DNA of 25,058 nucleotides from Fragilaria crotonensis (lineage: Eukaryota > Bacillariophyta > Fragilariophyceae > Fragilariales > Fragilariaceae): the NCBI GenBank assembly GCA_022925895.1, contig JAKSYS010000792.1, positions 1 through 25,058 on the forward strand, given 5' to 3'. Shown here piece by piece: positions 9,379 through 19,805 of the stretch. The first letter of the stretch is position 1. The number at the start of each line of letters is the position of its first letter. Under the pieces are notes generated by a model. The model had not been told where the DNA came from. It saw only the letters and a program-made list of their open reading frames with translations, and searched no databases. Position numbers and translations under genes: made by a program.

Positions 9379-9863
9379 CACTCCCTCAATGATGTCGTAA
9401 CGCAACGAACTGTTCTCGGATTTGTTCGATTTGCGTTTTTCCTTCCCACTAAGCGGGAAGGTAACGCATCGATTGTTGTCGTGTTGATGTGCAGCCCCGT
9501 CCCGATTCGATGAAAGGGTCAGACCATCGCCACCAGTGTCGCATGCTATCTTTGTTCCAAACATAGTCGTCTCTTATTCAACGCCAACATCGCGATCAGC
9601 GGAAGATGGTCGATAGGCGCGAAGCTGACGAGTCCATGTCACATGAATATGATGAGATTGTGTACAAGTCCAACAAATATTGACAGGCTACTCTGCGTGA
9701 TGCAGGTCTGATCCGAAGATGTTGATTAATTCATACATCTTCGCATTCAGCCCCGATGTTCAAGTCAGTTGGGACGTGGGGACACGTTCTGGAAGTAGGA
9801 CACGAACTAATACGGTCTGTGCAAAGAACAGAAGAGTAGTGTTTCCGGATTTCTAGTTTGTTT
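9379..9863. other. Convergent intergenic region; small inverted repeat
   Basis: Separates two convergent genes. The only structure noticed is CCTTCCC/GGGAAGG with a 7-nt loop at 9441-9461. No coding frame is convincing. Confidence 0.4.
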
Positions 9864-10457
9864 TCATTTCATACTTCGCTTCGCCTCGTCCGTCTCCATC
9901 TGATATAACGCGGCCAGTCTTTCTTCTTCGTCCTGCTTCATTCGCTCGATTTTCAACACTTCTTTCTCCGCCGCCTTTTGTACGATACTATTCATGTAGA
10001 CCTTTTTCTTTTTAGGCGTCGTTGCCAGGATAGCATCAAAGGCGACGAATTTGGTGGACACTTTGTATTGGCGGCACATGGCCGATATCTTTAAAGGCGA
10101 TCGCGGGTCAGTGGGGGAATCGATAATGTCCGATATACCGAATGTGGTGCCGTCGACCAACCGCACAGTAATACTTTCACCCGATGTCCCCGCGAATTCA
10201 ACTATTTGAATCGATCGTCCGGAATCACGGAGGATATTTTCGAATTCGTCGGTTTTGACCATGGGAATAGCGAGTGCTGGCCATTGTGGGAACACGGAGG
10301 CTGCGGCAGCGACGGCACCTCCAAGGAGCAAGGAGCGACGATCATTTTGCTCAGCTTTCAGATTGGTGGACCATGGTCTTCTTGTTCGTGTAGGTGTGGA
10401 GAATGCAATAACGGATGGCGCTGCCACCAAGGGCACGAATAACCTTTTCATCATCAT
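9864..10457 (-). CDS. Predicted thylakoid-lumen protein with Tat signal
   Basis: 197 residues from the first ATG of the frame (10457; the frame extends upstream only through a GTG). Residues 1-18 form an ER-type signal peptide with cleavage before Phe19 (SVIA|FSTP), the Phe at the transit-peptide start that is typical of diatom plastid import. Residues 20-38 are a basic transit stretch. Then DRRSLLLGGAVAAAAS followed by ALA (61-63) is a twin-arginine thylakoid signal. The mature part (about 134 residues) begins IPMVKTDEF, has SITVRLVDGTTFGISDII in its first half and a charged, probably coiled-coil tail (KEVLKIERMKQDEEERL). I do not recognise the mature domain. Targeting to the lumen is well supported and function is open. 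Divergent from the sigma-factor gene. Confidence 0.8.
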   Translation of the reverse strand: MMMKRLFVPLVAAPSVIAFSTPTRTRRPWSTNLKAEQNDRRSLLLGGAVAAAASVFPQWPALAIPMVKTDEFENILRDSGRSIQIVEFAGTSGESITVRLVDGTTFGISDIIDSPTDPRSPLKISAMCRQYKVSTKFVAFDAILATTPKKKKVYMNSIVQKAAEKEVLKIERMKQDEEERLAALYQMETDEAKRSMK

Positions 10458-10992
10458 CTTTATCGCAGACAATCGAGATGGAATATGGAAGTTGACCACT
10501 GAGATGATGCTTGCGAGCTGTGAATTGATCGTTCCGTATGAGAATATCTTGCCTGAATCGTCCCTTTCATTTTTCCTGCCAAGTGGAAGGTCTCTCGCAT
10601 CGTTTCAAGGATATGCAAATTAGCCGATAACCTGCACCAGTTGCTGTTTGCCCTACGAGAGCCGTTGTTGTACTGAAGTCGCAGCAGCGTCGAAACCGCA
10701 CGCAAAGTGCGCCATATTTTTTCTTAATGACTTTGACGTCGATTGTTGAAGAAATCAGAGTTTACGTCAGCAGGGGTATGGAAGCTATGGGGATGCATGA
10801 AGTTGTGCCCTGTGTCATCTGTTCCATTTTCTGCACTACCTAGTACTCCAGTACTGTACATTGTACTACTCGGGTTCCAGTACTACTCGCTAATCCCAAA
10901 GGCGTTCTTCCCACCCCGAATGCTGTTCTCCAGATATCTTCGACATTGGCCTGTCGTTGTTGTGAGCGAAGGAACAGAACCTTTCAACAACA
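10458..10992. promoter_or_regulatory. Shared divergent promoter of two plastid-protein genes
   Basis: 535 bp between the start codons of the lumen protein (minus) and the sigma factor (plus). It contains two TGACGT-type sites and a GTAC cluster (10841-10887). Both gene products are predicted to work in the plastid, which makes joint control plausible. The transcription starts are not visible. Confidence 0.55.
10734..10769. promoter_or_regulatory. Inverted pair of TGACGT (CRE-like) sites
   Basis: TGACGT at 10734-10739 and its reverse complement ACGTCA at 10764-10769, 30 bp apart start to start. TGACGT is the core bound by bZIP factors and is the known CO2/cAMP-response element in front of a diatom carbonic anhydrase gene, where copies also occur in both orientations. 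Function here is inferred from sequence and position. Confidence 0.45.
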
Positions 10993-12668
10993 ATGAAAGA
11001 CAGCAACAAGATTACACTCTTGGCGCTCGCCTGCATATGTTCGAGCAGTCATGCTCTCGCTACTGGAGCCACAGGATTGAAACAAACACGGAAAAGCCCC
11101 AAGATAAGGATGTTCGCCATCGGAAGCGGCGAAGAACAGACGTCGTCAGATGTATCGTCTACGCCGACATCTACGAGGAGAAAAAATACCCGTCTCCAAA
11201 TGGTTGCCGCTGCAGTTGCCGAACCTAATCAGCAACGAAAGAAGAAGAATCACAACAAGGTCGCACCAAACTATGACACAAGAGACCGACTACAAAAGCA
11301 GGAGCTGAAGCTATGCGCAGTGAAATGATGAATCACGAAATATTGACACGAGATCAGGATTTCGAGTATGGTAAAAAGGTCCAAAGAGCAATCATGCTCA
11401 AGGAATCCATGATGCGATTGATCGACGATAAGCAAGTGGAACGATCATACAGTCGTTTAGCCTATCCTGAATTCGACGAAGAACCCATCAATGAGTCACT
11501 ATTCTATGCTTCAGGAAGCTTTCTGGAGGATACGTCGGATCCGTGGGCGGTATACTCGTCATTTGGACCACCCCAATTGGAATATGACGAACCGTCATTT
11601 TTCGATGAAGAATACGACGAAGAGAAGTTCCTCTTTCGGCGCGATCGCTTGCAAAATCGACATCAACTTCCAGTGTCTATCTCGGACGACTTTGACGACT
11701 CCATGCTTACCGACGATGACATTCAATATGGTCTTGACTTGGCCGGCGGCCGTGATGAACTGCGTCGAATTCTTATCGAGGGCGCGCTCGCCCGGGACCA
11801 GTTGATTCGGTGCAATGTCAAATTGGTCGTTTCCATTGCCAAAAAGTGGGCTCGCAACACAGCCCGCATGACGACCTCCGATGGTGGTCACAAACTCATG
11901 GCCATTTATGCCGGCTCGACAACGCGACCCAGTCTGGATGAGGCCATCCAAGAGGGAATCATAGGGTTGGCCAGGGCGGTGGATCGATATGATGCGAAGC
12001 GAGAGTTCAGGTTTTCGACGTACGCGACGTATTGGATTACGAATCAAGTGCGCATCTGTTTCCAGCGTGCATCAACCGGTTGTTTGCGAGTGCCGGCCCC
12101 GTATCATGACATCAAGACACGATACAAAAAAATTATTCGGAGATGCGTGGAAACCAATACGCCTGTCCCGCCGGACGAAGAACTTGCCATCCAAGTGGGT
12201 GTCACCATCAATCGAATGCGAAAAGCACTCCACTATACCCGACCATTGATTTCTTTGGACGCTCCACTGCATGCTGGTATGGGCGCCTCTCGAGGAAGTA
12301 ACGCTGGTGGTGACGGAGTTGGAGAACGCCAATTTCTCGTTTCTGACCTTCTCGAAAGCGAAGAACGAAATCCCGAAGAACAGGTGGAACTATCGTTACT
12401 GCGGCAATGTCTAGAAAACGCAATGGCATCGGAGTTGAGTCCCCACGAACGTGATGTCATTCGATTGCGTTTGGGGTTGGATGATGGCGTCGCACGGTCC
12501 GCTCGCGAAGTGGTGGATGTGTGTGGCGGCCACATCAGCGTCGCAGAAGTGCGGAATGCGGAAAAGCGAGCCTATCGCAAAATGGCATCGCCTTTTGCTG
12601 TCCATACCCGGCAACTGTTGAGTTACCTCGACTTTGCGGGTGGAGATCTTGAAACAATTAAAGAGTAG
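10993..12668 (+). CDS. Plastid RNA polymerase sigma-70 factor (nuclear-encoded)
   Basis: The main frame 11313-12668 (451 residues) has, in order: region 1.2-like EILTRDQDFEYGKKVQ (9-24); an acidic insert (about 50-140); region 2.1 LIRCNVKLVVSIAKKW (164-179); an insert of about 28 residues; 2.2 DEAIQEGIIGLARAVDRYD (209-227); 2.3-2.4 FRFSTYATYWITNQVR (232-247); region 3 DEELAIQVGVT and ISLDAPL; region 4 LSPHERDVIRLRLGLDDG with EVRNAEKRAYRKM. It should direct the plastid-encoded polymerase to -10/-35 promoters. A second frame, 10993-11328, supplies the missing presequence (MKDSNKITLLALACICSSSHALATG, then basic transit-like residues). The frames overlap at 11277-11328 but are out of register. No good GT-AG pair joins them, so a frame-shifting indel or an unusual intron is needed. 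Confidence 0.85.
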
Positions 12669-12683
12669 ACAACATTTTAAAAC

Positions 12684-15600
12684 TTAAGTGTAGAAACTTG
12701 TCAAGCTTTCGACAGCATCCTGTACCTCGGCGTCAAATTGGCATTTGCCTGAAAGACTGCGAACAGCCTTTTGGGTCGCGCCTTGATCAGATCCAGCCTC
12801 ACAAAGGAACCAGAGACAACGCACCTGGAACAGAACCATTTCGCCCCCAATATTTTCATCGGGACCTTTCTGAAGAGCTGCCACAAGCATATCAGTCAAC
12901 GCGACGCATGCCTTCTTGTTGGAGCCGACAGCAGATAGGACCGGAACAATGAAGCCGCGCTTGAACCCACACACCTCCTCCCAACAGGAGGGAGCATCCC
13001 TAAGCACATGGTTGTTTGCGGGGCCTTCGTCATCGATGATCACACGAACAGCCTTCAAAATTTCTTCCAGCAATCCCCCCAGCATGGAGTTACCCGACTG
13101 ATCGCGTCCGGTCAACAAGGAGGCAATAGTCTTTTTGAACAGTGTCGTTTCGTCCATCTCATCTGTCTCGTCGCACGTGACCAGAAGCCGTCCAAGGACG
13201 GAAAAGTTGCTAGAGATCTTGGCGAGATGAACTTCCAACCGCAAGAAGGTTGGGACAAGTTCGACCTGCAGCGCTCTGTCCTGGTTGGCAAATACATCGC
13301 ACCATGCAGAAGCAGCTTGCGCAATCTCGGTGACACCAGACCCACCAACAGCTAGCCATTCAGAAAAAATGACACATGATGACTGCAGAAGAGAAATAGC
13401 CACACCCCTCGAGAAGACATGGGAATCGTGCGTGAAGCTGGCATCAATCACCATTTTGTCCGTCTGAAAACTTGAGTCCATTTTCTGAGGCGTCTTCTTG
13501 CGATCTGTGCGCTTGTGGCGAGAAGGCAGCGGCTCTGGAGATCCAGGTGTGTCTGGGACTGTCGAAATCCTCGATAGATCAAGATCTCGGAATGGAGTGG
13601 GATGGGTTCTGTCAGAATTTCCCAGACAGAACTGGAATTACGCGTTCTGTCGTCCACGCAAGGATGGCCTTGGCCTGAGCGCTCAAGGTGACTACGCCAT
13701 TATGGGACGCTTCTTTGTGAAGAGCAAAGCGACCGCACGTCTCGCAAGCTCTTAACATCAGTTCGACGTCAGAGGCACTTATCTGATCTACATAGATGGG
13801 TGCCGACAATAGGAGGCGCTCTGCAGAGGTCTTTCCCATCTCAAGTGCGGTTTCCAAGGCCCCGCAGGCAGTGCCAGACGACAATATAGCATCGCGAGCG
13901 GCTGCGCTGCTTGGATCCGAACCACGCAAGATACATTCCAGGACTTCCATCGCAACTTCGGAGGGGAGATGAGGAACCAAGAGGAGAGTGTCGGTCTGGA
14001 CGGTGCTACCTCTGCTTAAACGTCCACTCCTACGTTTCCTTCCTTTGATTTCGCCCTCAAAGGTCATCTCCTCAGAACCGAAGGATTTAGCGATGGAAGA
14101 TGCCAAAGATGCGGCGACGTCCTCTGTCATCCCCCCAGAGACACAGGAGAGCCACGTGAGGAGTTATGTTCTGACGGGCAACGTCGCTGTCATTTTCGAT
14201 AGCACAGAGTTTCGACGTGATCTGTTGGGCCAATCCCTTCACTGACTCGGGTGGCAGCCTACCAGCGCAACGCAACATGGCTGCACAAACCCGGTGACAG
14301 TCATCCATCACCATTAGCCCTTTCCGAGTCTCTTGGTCGCACCCATACGCCTTCTCCTCAAAATGAGAATTCACGTTGGCCAAAACAGCCCCAGAAAACG
14401 CCTTGACTAAGAAATCAAGACTGGGCTCGTTCTCCGGCGCCTGCAAATCGGACTCGATCTGATGTCGCGTGAGTAAAGAAAGCTAGTTCAACTTGCAAGG
14501 CGCATACTGTCACATCACTTACAGATTCCCACAAGCAGCAAATCGTCTCTGCCAGTGATGCCATGAGTCGCGTGTTTGTGGCCGAAATAATGTCGTCGCC
14601 TGGTTCTTGTTGTTCCTCCTTCTCATCATCATGCTTGTGCTTTGACCCGTATCGCCGGCGCTTGCGGTTCTCCTTGCTACCAGTTGTGTCAGCTTCCACG
14701 GCCACCACCAGACACCTTAGCAGCATGGCGGCTAACTTGGAAACGGAATTGACTGCGAGGTGGGCGGAAATGTTGCTGTAGAAGACTGCGGCTGCCAGCG
14801 GATCCGAGCTCAAAAATGACACAGTCCTGCTGACTTGATCCGCGGTCGGTACATTTTGTGGAAAGTAAGAATTCATCATGAGATTTGTGAGAGCTGACGC
14901 AACTGGATTGCAAAGATTCTTGGTAGGGCGACCTTCCTCGGCGAGGCGCGCCAGAAGGTGATGAACCGGTACCACATGGTAGTACTTGATGCCAGGAATT
15001 GTTTTAATTTTCGCCAGCAAGCGAACAACAGCAAGACGGACGCGCTCCACCTTGTCATGAATAAGATTTCCCAAGCCCGGCAACAGAGCACGTAGCACTG
15101 CGTGAGATTCCGTCGCGTCCAAAAGTATAGAAATCGCATTTACGGCCCCGACGCGAACAGCTGAGGAGGATGCATCGGAAGCGTGTTCTGCAATGATATG
15201 GTTCAGGAGGACACGGATATCGGCAGCTGGCAAGGCATCCCAGAGGGACACCAGCACAATGGCAGCGGCCTCTGAACCAGCCACTCGGACCCGAGGATCC
15301 GTGTCTTGCAACAAGAATTTGAGAGCTGATGTCCCCTTCTGGACAGCCTTCTCCATGTTGACGCCGTCCGCGAGAGGGAAAACAGCCCCCAGGAGGCATG
15401 CTGCGTTGACACGAACGCGGGGATTGGCAGCTCGAAGAGATCGCCAAAGAACTGGGCCATAGAGGCGATGCAAGAGTTCCTTGACTGGTTGTGACGCTTG
15501 TCCCTTGTGAAAGGGCTCAAGGATGGTGTGCAATGACTTCACCATGTTTGGATTTCCAACGTGCACGATGGCGTAGCACAAGTCTTGAAGGATTATTTCC

Positions 15601-16538
15601 TCAATCGCGTCGGAGTTCGGAGATTCCTTCCAGACTCGAAAGTATATTTCGCCGTAAGCCTCCAGCGTTGTCCTTTTCGCATCTGGAATCTGAACTCGCA
15701 CCGCTTGGTGAAGGTCAGTAGGGATGTGCTCGAACAAGTAGGAGATTAATTTCTTGCCTTCTATCGTCTTGACATAAAGCGGAGATGAGACGGTGCGTGT
15801 CATCAGGGACTTGATGTCTGCACTGCTTTCATCGTCGAAATCCAATACGTCGAGTGCATGGCGAATACCAAAGAGTCGGCTGATATCGGCTTTTGTGGCA
15901 CTCTCGTCCAACGATTTGGCCACAAGGAGTGGCAAAAGTTGGACAACCATGCATTCCCGGTCTTGAAACTTATGCTTCCACCAAGATTCGCACAAGGAAC
16001 TTATTTTTTGCTGCACCAGCAACCCATCATCGCCACTAGCTTGAAGTGGTATGAGACAGCTATGAAGCCTTTCCATAACTTCGAACACTTCTTCAACAAC
16101 GGATATCGTTTTGGAGGTAGCGTCTCCCCTTCTTTCCACTAGGCCATGCATGTAGCTTTCCATGCAATGAGCTGTTACCTTCACAAAATTGAGCGCCAAT
16201 GCGGATTGAGCATCACAAACGATGACTTGGTGTTGTTCTCCCTCCCCATCTCCACCTTCTTCTGCGTAAGCCGATTCTGGTACAAACATCTCATCATCCA
16301 CAATCACCTTTAAAATATTGCGCATACCATCAAATAATCGTCGTGCTGAAGCCTTGGTAAGATTCGTCACGGTGCCGAGCAACGCAAGTCGTTGATCCTT
16401 CGGGGTGCCGTCGGAAACCTTTGGCGATTGATACAGAAACAAGTCAACTAGTGGCTTGATAGCATCTGAAACTTCAACTGCCTCAAACAGCGCTTGATGC
16501 AGCACGTTGGTGCTGTGCGTCGAAACAGCTCTGGCCAT
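12684..16538 (-). CDS. NCAPG2: Condensin II complex subunit G2 (HEAT-repeat)
   Basis: Start at ATG 16538 in ACCATGG; an upstream TTG would add only three residues. Exons 16538-14523, about 14458-13642 and 13484-12684 give about 1,210 residues if the frame break at 14131-14136 is bridged, close to the usual CAP-G2 length (human 1,143). The strongest family match is the HEAT core in exon 1: GPVLWRSLRAANPRVRVNAA, FLLQDTDPRVRVAG, SSAVRVGAVNAISILLD and KVERVRLAVVRLLAKIK, followed by the HHLLARLAEEGRPTKNLCNP segment. A Lys/Arg-rich stretch (ENRKRRRYGSKHKHDD) follows and may be a nuclear signal. CAP-G2 is a non-SMC subunit of condensin II, acting in chromosome compaction. The 3' end lies 15 bp from the stop codon of the convergent sigma gene. 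Confidence 0.85.
13485..13641 (-). other. Probable CAP-G2 intron 2 (157 nt)
   Basis: Donor GTAATT after ACAGAACGC and acceptor CCTCAG before AAAATGGAC, both in phase 0. Splicing removes the in-frame stop at 13612-13614 and joins WTTER to KMDSS. Other AG acceptors within the interval (for example after CTCCAGAG) are also in phase. Confidence 0.6.
14131..14136 (-). other. Frame break at a six-G run in CAP-G2
   Basis: On the coding strand CTCTGG is followed by further G and then ATGACAGAGG. With six G the frame changes; with five the two long frames read continuously (…LLCLWG then MTEDVAASL…). No intron of plausible size fits here, since the bounded GT-AG interval is about 34 nt. Homopolymer sequence error is the simplest reading. 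Confidence 0.65.
14459..14522 (-). other. CAP-G2 intron 1 (64 or 82 nt)
   Basis: A canonical GTAAGT donor follows GGAATCT (exon 1 ends at 14523, phase 0). Two acceptors, ACATCAG (ending 14459) and TTTGCAG (ending 14441), both keep the frame and differ by six residues (IESDLQ). This entry uses the first; alternative use is possible. Confidence 0.75.
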
Positions 16539-17518
16539 GGTGGACAATTGAAAAGAACTGCTCCGAATCCTACCGGTAGTTGAGGTGTATTGTTATGCAA
16601 TGATTTTGTTGGAAATTCATTGACATCACAGTGTACGCGTGGTATGTGACCAAAGCGTGATTTTTCTGTTTTGACGTTTGAATTGTCGACGACCCCGTAC
16701 TGGCACTGTACAGTTTAACGGTAGACAAATGTTGGAAACGCATGTACACCCTCATATCGAATACTCGTAGTACGCCGGTCATAGTGCTGTGTGTGCATAG
16801 TGCATAGGCATGCATACTGATCTTGTTTTTGGCGCACGAATGATACATATGAACTATGAACAAATGACGCGGGGTTCGAAATTTGAACTTTTGGAATTCG
16901 ATGAAAGGAATTTCGATGAACGCATTCCATGAATCACATTGAACATGGTACTGCGTCACCGATTCAGCAATTCCACCATACTGTTTCTTTTCAGAATCCT
17001 CCTGATGTGTGGAAATCGAACTCCGTGTTACTACTACCTCGTCACTCCTCATTAAAAGCGTGGTGTAGGTTAATGATCTCTCTTGCAGGTTGAGTGAATG
17101 TTATACCATTTGTATGCGTTTGCTAGGCGGAGAGTGTTGCCAATGGATTCATCAGACCTTCTGTCTGCACAACCATAGCATTACTCCCCACTTGTTGTCT
17201 TGACCTAGTACTAGTTAGTGGCGGGGGAATCCTAAACAAGACATACTATGATCTGCCATCTTATTCAGGTATGGGTTCAACATTGAACAATCATTGCAGT
17301 GGGAATGGTATAATGCATGCTGGCTCTTTCAAAGACTGCCACAAAAACCTTTCCGCAAATTGCAATGCATGAGCGATGAATCAATCAATTCAATAATCTA
17401 GCAGTATTGATGCAACTGAAAGCAGTTTAGAGCCTCAAATGGCTTAAAGCAATTAAATACAGACTGTGATGAAAAAATTTTGATTTCTTCAATTATGTTG
17501 CCGATGTACGTGGCTTCA
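16539..17518. other. Intergenic region upstream of CAP-G2
   Basis: A 160-codon minus-strand frame (17052-16570) directly upstream of CAP-G2 has no recognisable motif and irregular composition, and is not called. The CAP-G2 promoter should lie in the first few hundred bases. Nothing else was identified. Confidence 0.45.
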
Positions 17519-18450
17519 GCTATTTGTGCAGTGTGCAACCAAAGCCTATGATACAAGCAGGAGACATCCAGAAACCTATCATGCACTTGCAATAGGTACT
17601 GATGCGCTATTTGCTGCCCGCTGTCTTGCAAATGTGCTGAAGGCATTTGCTTGTGAGGAACTGCCGGTGCACTCCAGTCCAATGTGGGGTTTCCAGCACA
17701 GGCAGGAGATGCCATTTCCACACCACAAATGGATGCCACAAGCTCCATACTCCGCCTTAACCTCTTTTTGTCTCCCATAGTCTTCACAGCATATGACAAT
17801 GCCATCAGTAATTGCCTGACCTCCAGTTGGCTGAGAGTATTAGATAGTCTTGACACTCTCCTCCAATGATATTGTTGGAGAGTGTCTAAGAGCATTAATT
17901 TGGTCATCAACCCGATGCCTGAAATTCCATGGGGAAGAAGGGGCTCAGTGCAATCAAAACTCACATTTTCTCACATCCTGCTACGACAAGTCACTCTATG
18001 ATGCATCAATCCTTCATAAATGAGTCGCAGCGCTCCATATTACGTTGCCAACATTTTCAATATGTAGTCGTCCACTTTCATAACAAAGACATTAAAGTTG
18101 ATGCTGTACAAAGTGCCTGGGAGGCTATTAGTTGAGCCAATCTCTATAAATCAAAATGTTATCCAAATATTTTTCGTTCAGAATGGTTGGTCCTACCTTT
18201 GTACAAGCTTGATTGCGAACATCTGCCATTCCACTCAAGCTGCAACAGCAAATTGAATGCTATTCATTTCCCATTGGATGAGGTTTCCTTCTTGGAACAA
18301 ACATCCCGCAAGGGCAAGTCCACATCTTTTTCCAGACTGAAATGGGCTCCTCATCCAAACAAAAGACCCACCTCTGACTGGTGAATCAAGCCTGCATATG
18401 CCTGTTGAGGAAAGCATCATTCAGATCATTGACAAGATGGCTGGATCGGA
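17519..18450 (-). pseudogene. Decayed PiggyBac-like (DDE_Tnp_1_7) transposase
   Basis: The minus strand carries, in family order but in changing frames: VNDLNDAFLNRHMQA, a stop (18386-18388), FTSQRWVFCLDEEPISVW, CGMFVPRRKPHPMGNE, a stop (18260-18262), and HSICCCSLSGMA (about 18440-18190). About 250 bp further come FRHRVDDQINALRHSP and ISLEES (about 17925-17840), then a C-terminal zinc-ribbon remnant STYCKCMIGFWMSPAC (about 17600-17550). CLDE..S.W with VPRKPHP.GNE around the first catalytic Asp, the R..VDD.N..RHSP...EE segment and the final Cys cluster are typical of PiggyBac-type transposases in algae. Several stops and frame changes show it is long dead. Upstream sequence to about 18990 may be the N-terminal part. 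No ends or TTAA duplications were found. Confidence 0.7.
17852..17886. repeat. Imperfect hairpin within transposase remnant
   Basis: GACACTCTCC…CCAA pairs with TTG…TGGAGAGTGTC around a short ATGATA loop, about 13 paired bases. It lies inside the decayed transposase and is probably accidental. Confidence 0.4.
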
Positions 18451-19805
18451 TGTTTGAATGCCGGGGCGGTGTTGTTGTGCGATGTTGATGCTTCAGAATT
18501 GAATCAAAATGTCTCCTGGACTTGCAAGTAACAACATATGTTAGGGTCATTCAATGTTGGAATATTTTCGGGAGCAGGCTCATTTTCATTATCAACTGCA
18601 AACCCTTCTTCTTCTACTTTCACGCTATTCGCCATTCTCATCACGACCCCCAACAGCCACATTCACGTCGTTTTCCGCATCCTTCACTGGTAAAATTTTT
18701 ACCGAAGATTTGTCCGGACCAACTTCAGTGGCCTCACAAAATCAAGCAACAGCATGAAGGATTCGACCACTGTCAACATTGTTGTGTTGCATTTTCATAC
18801 AGACGACCCGCCAAAGCTTGGACAGGAGTTTCTCCTCCTGGTGTCCAATGACAAGGAGGTTGTCTAGCACATCATCCTTTGTTGCATTTGTAAACTTTTC
18901 AAAATGGCAGCCCTTGGGTAAAGAAACTTCTTGTTGACAGTGATCTCGGCTCCGACGCCATGGCATAGCCATTTATTGTTGACCATGATATTATTTCAAC
19001 GATAAAAGTTGGTTCACAGCAGACCAACTTCTGCGTGTCATATCTTAACTTCTATAGCGTCAAAAAAGCGCATCTTGATAACCAGTATTGCACGCAACTA
19101 GCTACTAGTTCTTTAATATTGTATTGAGCCATTGGTCTCAAGAACATGAAGCCCAAATGATGAGTTAGCACTTCAGAAAATGACACTGAATCAACTTACT
19201 ACAGCTACCACGTACTACTATCATACTGTACGTTCAGATTTATCGTGAAACGTGTGCAGTGTGCAGTGTCCAATGCTCGTCTACTCCACAAAAACAGAAC
19301 AGCAGTGGACTGTTTTACGACATCTGAAACTCTTGTCATCTAAAATTCGATCTGGGCTCCCAAAATTGTGAAGTTTTCCTATTTGTCGATTATGTCAATG
19401 ACGTGTCAGGCGAAATTCCAGCCGAAGGCTTTGCAAAAAAAAAGAAACTGGGAGCCGTGAGCCCTGCGTAGACAATATATGAAGTACAAGTACTTGTACA
19501 TGCATACACAGGCACGCGTCATTGTTTTGTACTACCAGCGCATGGGCCGTGAGCCGTGAACTGTAGGATGTGGTGCATGAAGTACACTGGTACAAGTACT
19601 ACTGCTGGAGTATATTGGAGTGTACGTGTTTTGTACTGGCGCACTCGGTGAACGCTCTTAGGTTTAGATGGAGATTCCTGACTCCCGTGCCTCAAATCCA
19701 CGGTCATTGCGTGCAACGACGCGTTTATCGATACGACACAACATTTCGGTGGAGGCCCATGGTCGTAATACCTTAGTATAAACGATTAGAATCAAATTGA
19801 GGACG
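18451..19805. other. Transposase flank and GT17 upstream region
   Basis: 18451-18990 may be the degenerate N-terminal part of the PiggyBac remnant: minus-strand fragments such as VDNENEPAPENIPTLNDPN look like its acidic linker. From about 19000 to 19805 no gene is seen. GTAC-rich palindromic DNA occupies 19480-19640 in front of the glycosyltransferase gene. Confidence 0.4.
19484..19499. repeat. Perfect 16-bp GTAC palindrome
   Basis: GTACAAGTACTTGTAC is its own reverse complement. It lies 307 bp upstream of the glycosyltransferase ATG and is followed by further GTAC words (GGTACAAGTACTAC near 19589). Confidence 0.8.

Noticed and set aside
9441-9461. CCTTCCC/GGGAAGG hairpin as terminator
   Set aside because: A 7-bp stem in a eukaryotic intergenic region without other support.
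10743-11228. 161-codon plus-strand frame before the sigma gene
   Set aside because: Overlaps the sigma presequence in another frame and has no recognisable features.
16570-17052. 160-residue minus-strand gene upstream of CAP-G2
   Set aside because: No motif, odd composition, and it occupies the expected promoter.
17398-17964. 188-residue protein gene on the minus strand
   Set aside because: Family similarity to PiggyBac transposases appears in the other two frames of this stretch, so this frame is a by-product of a frameshifted pseudogene.
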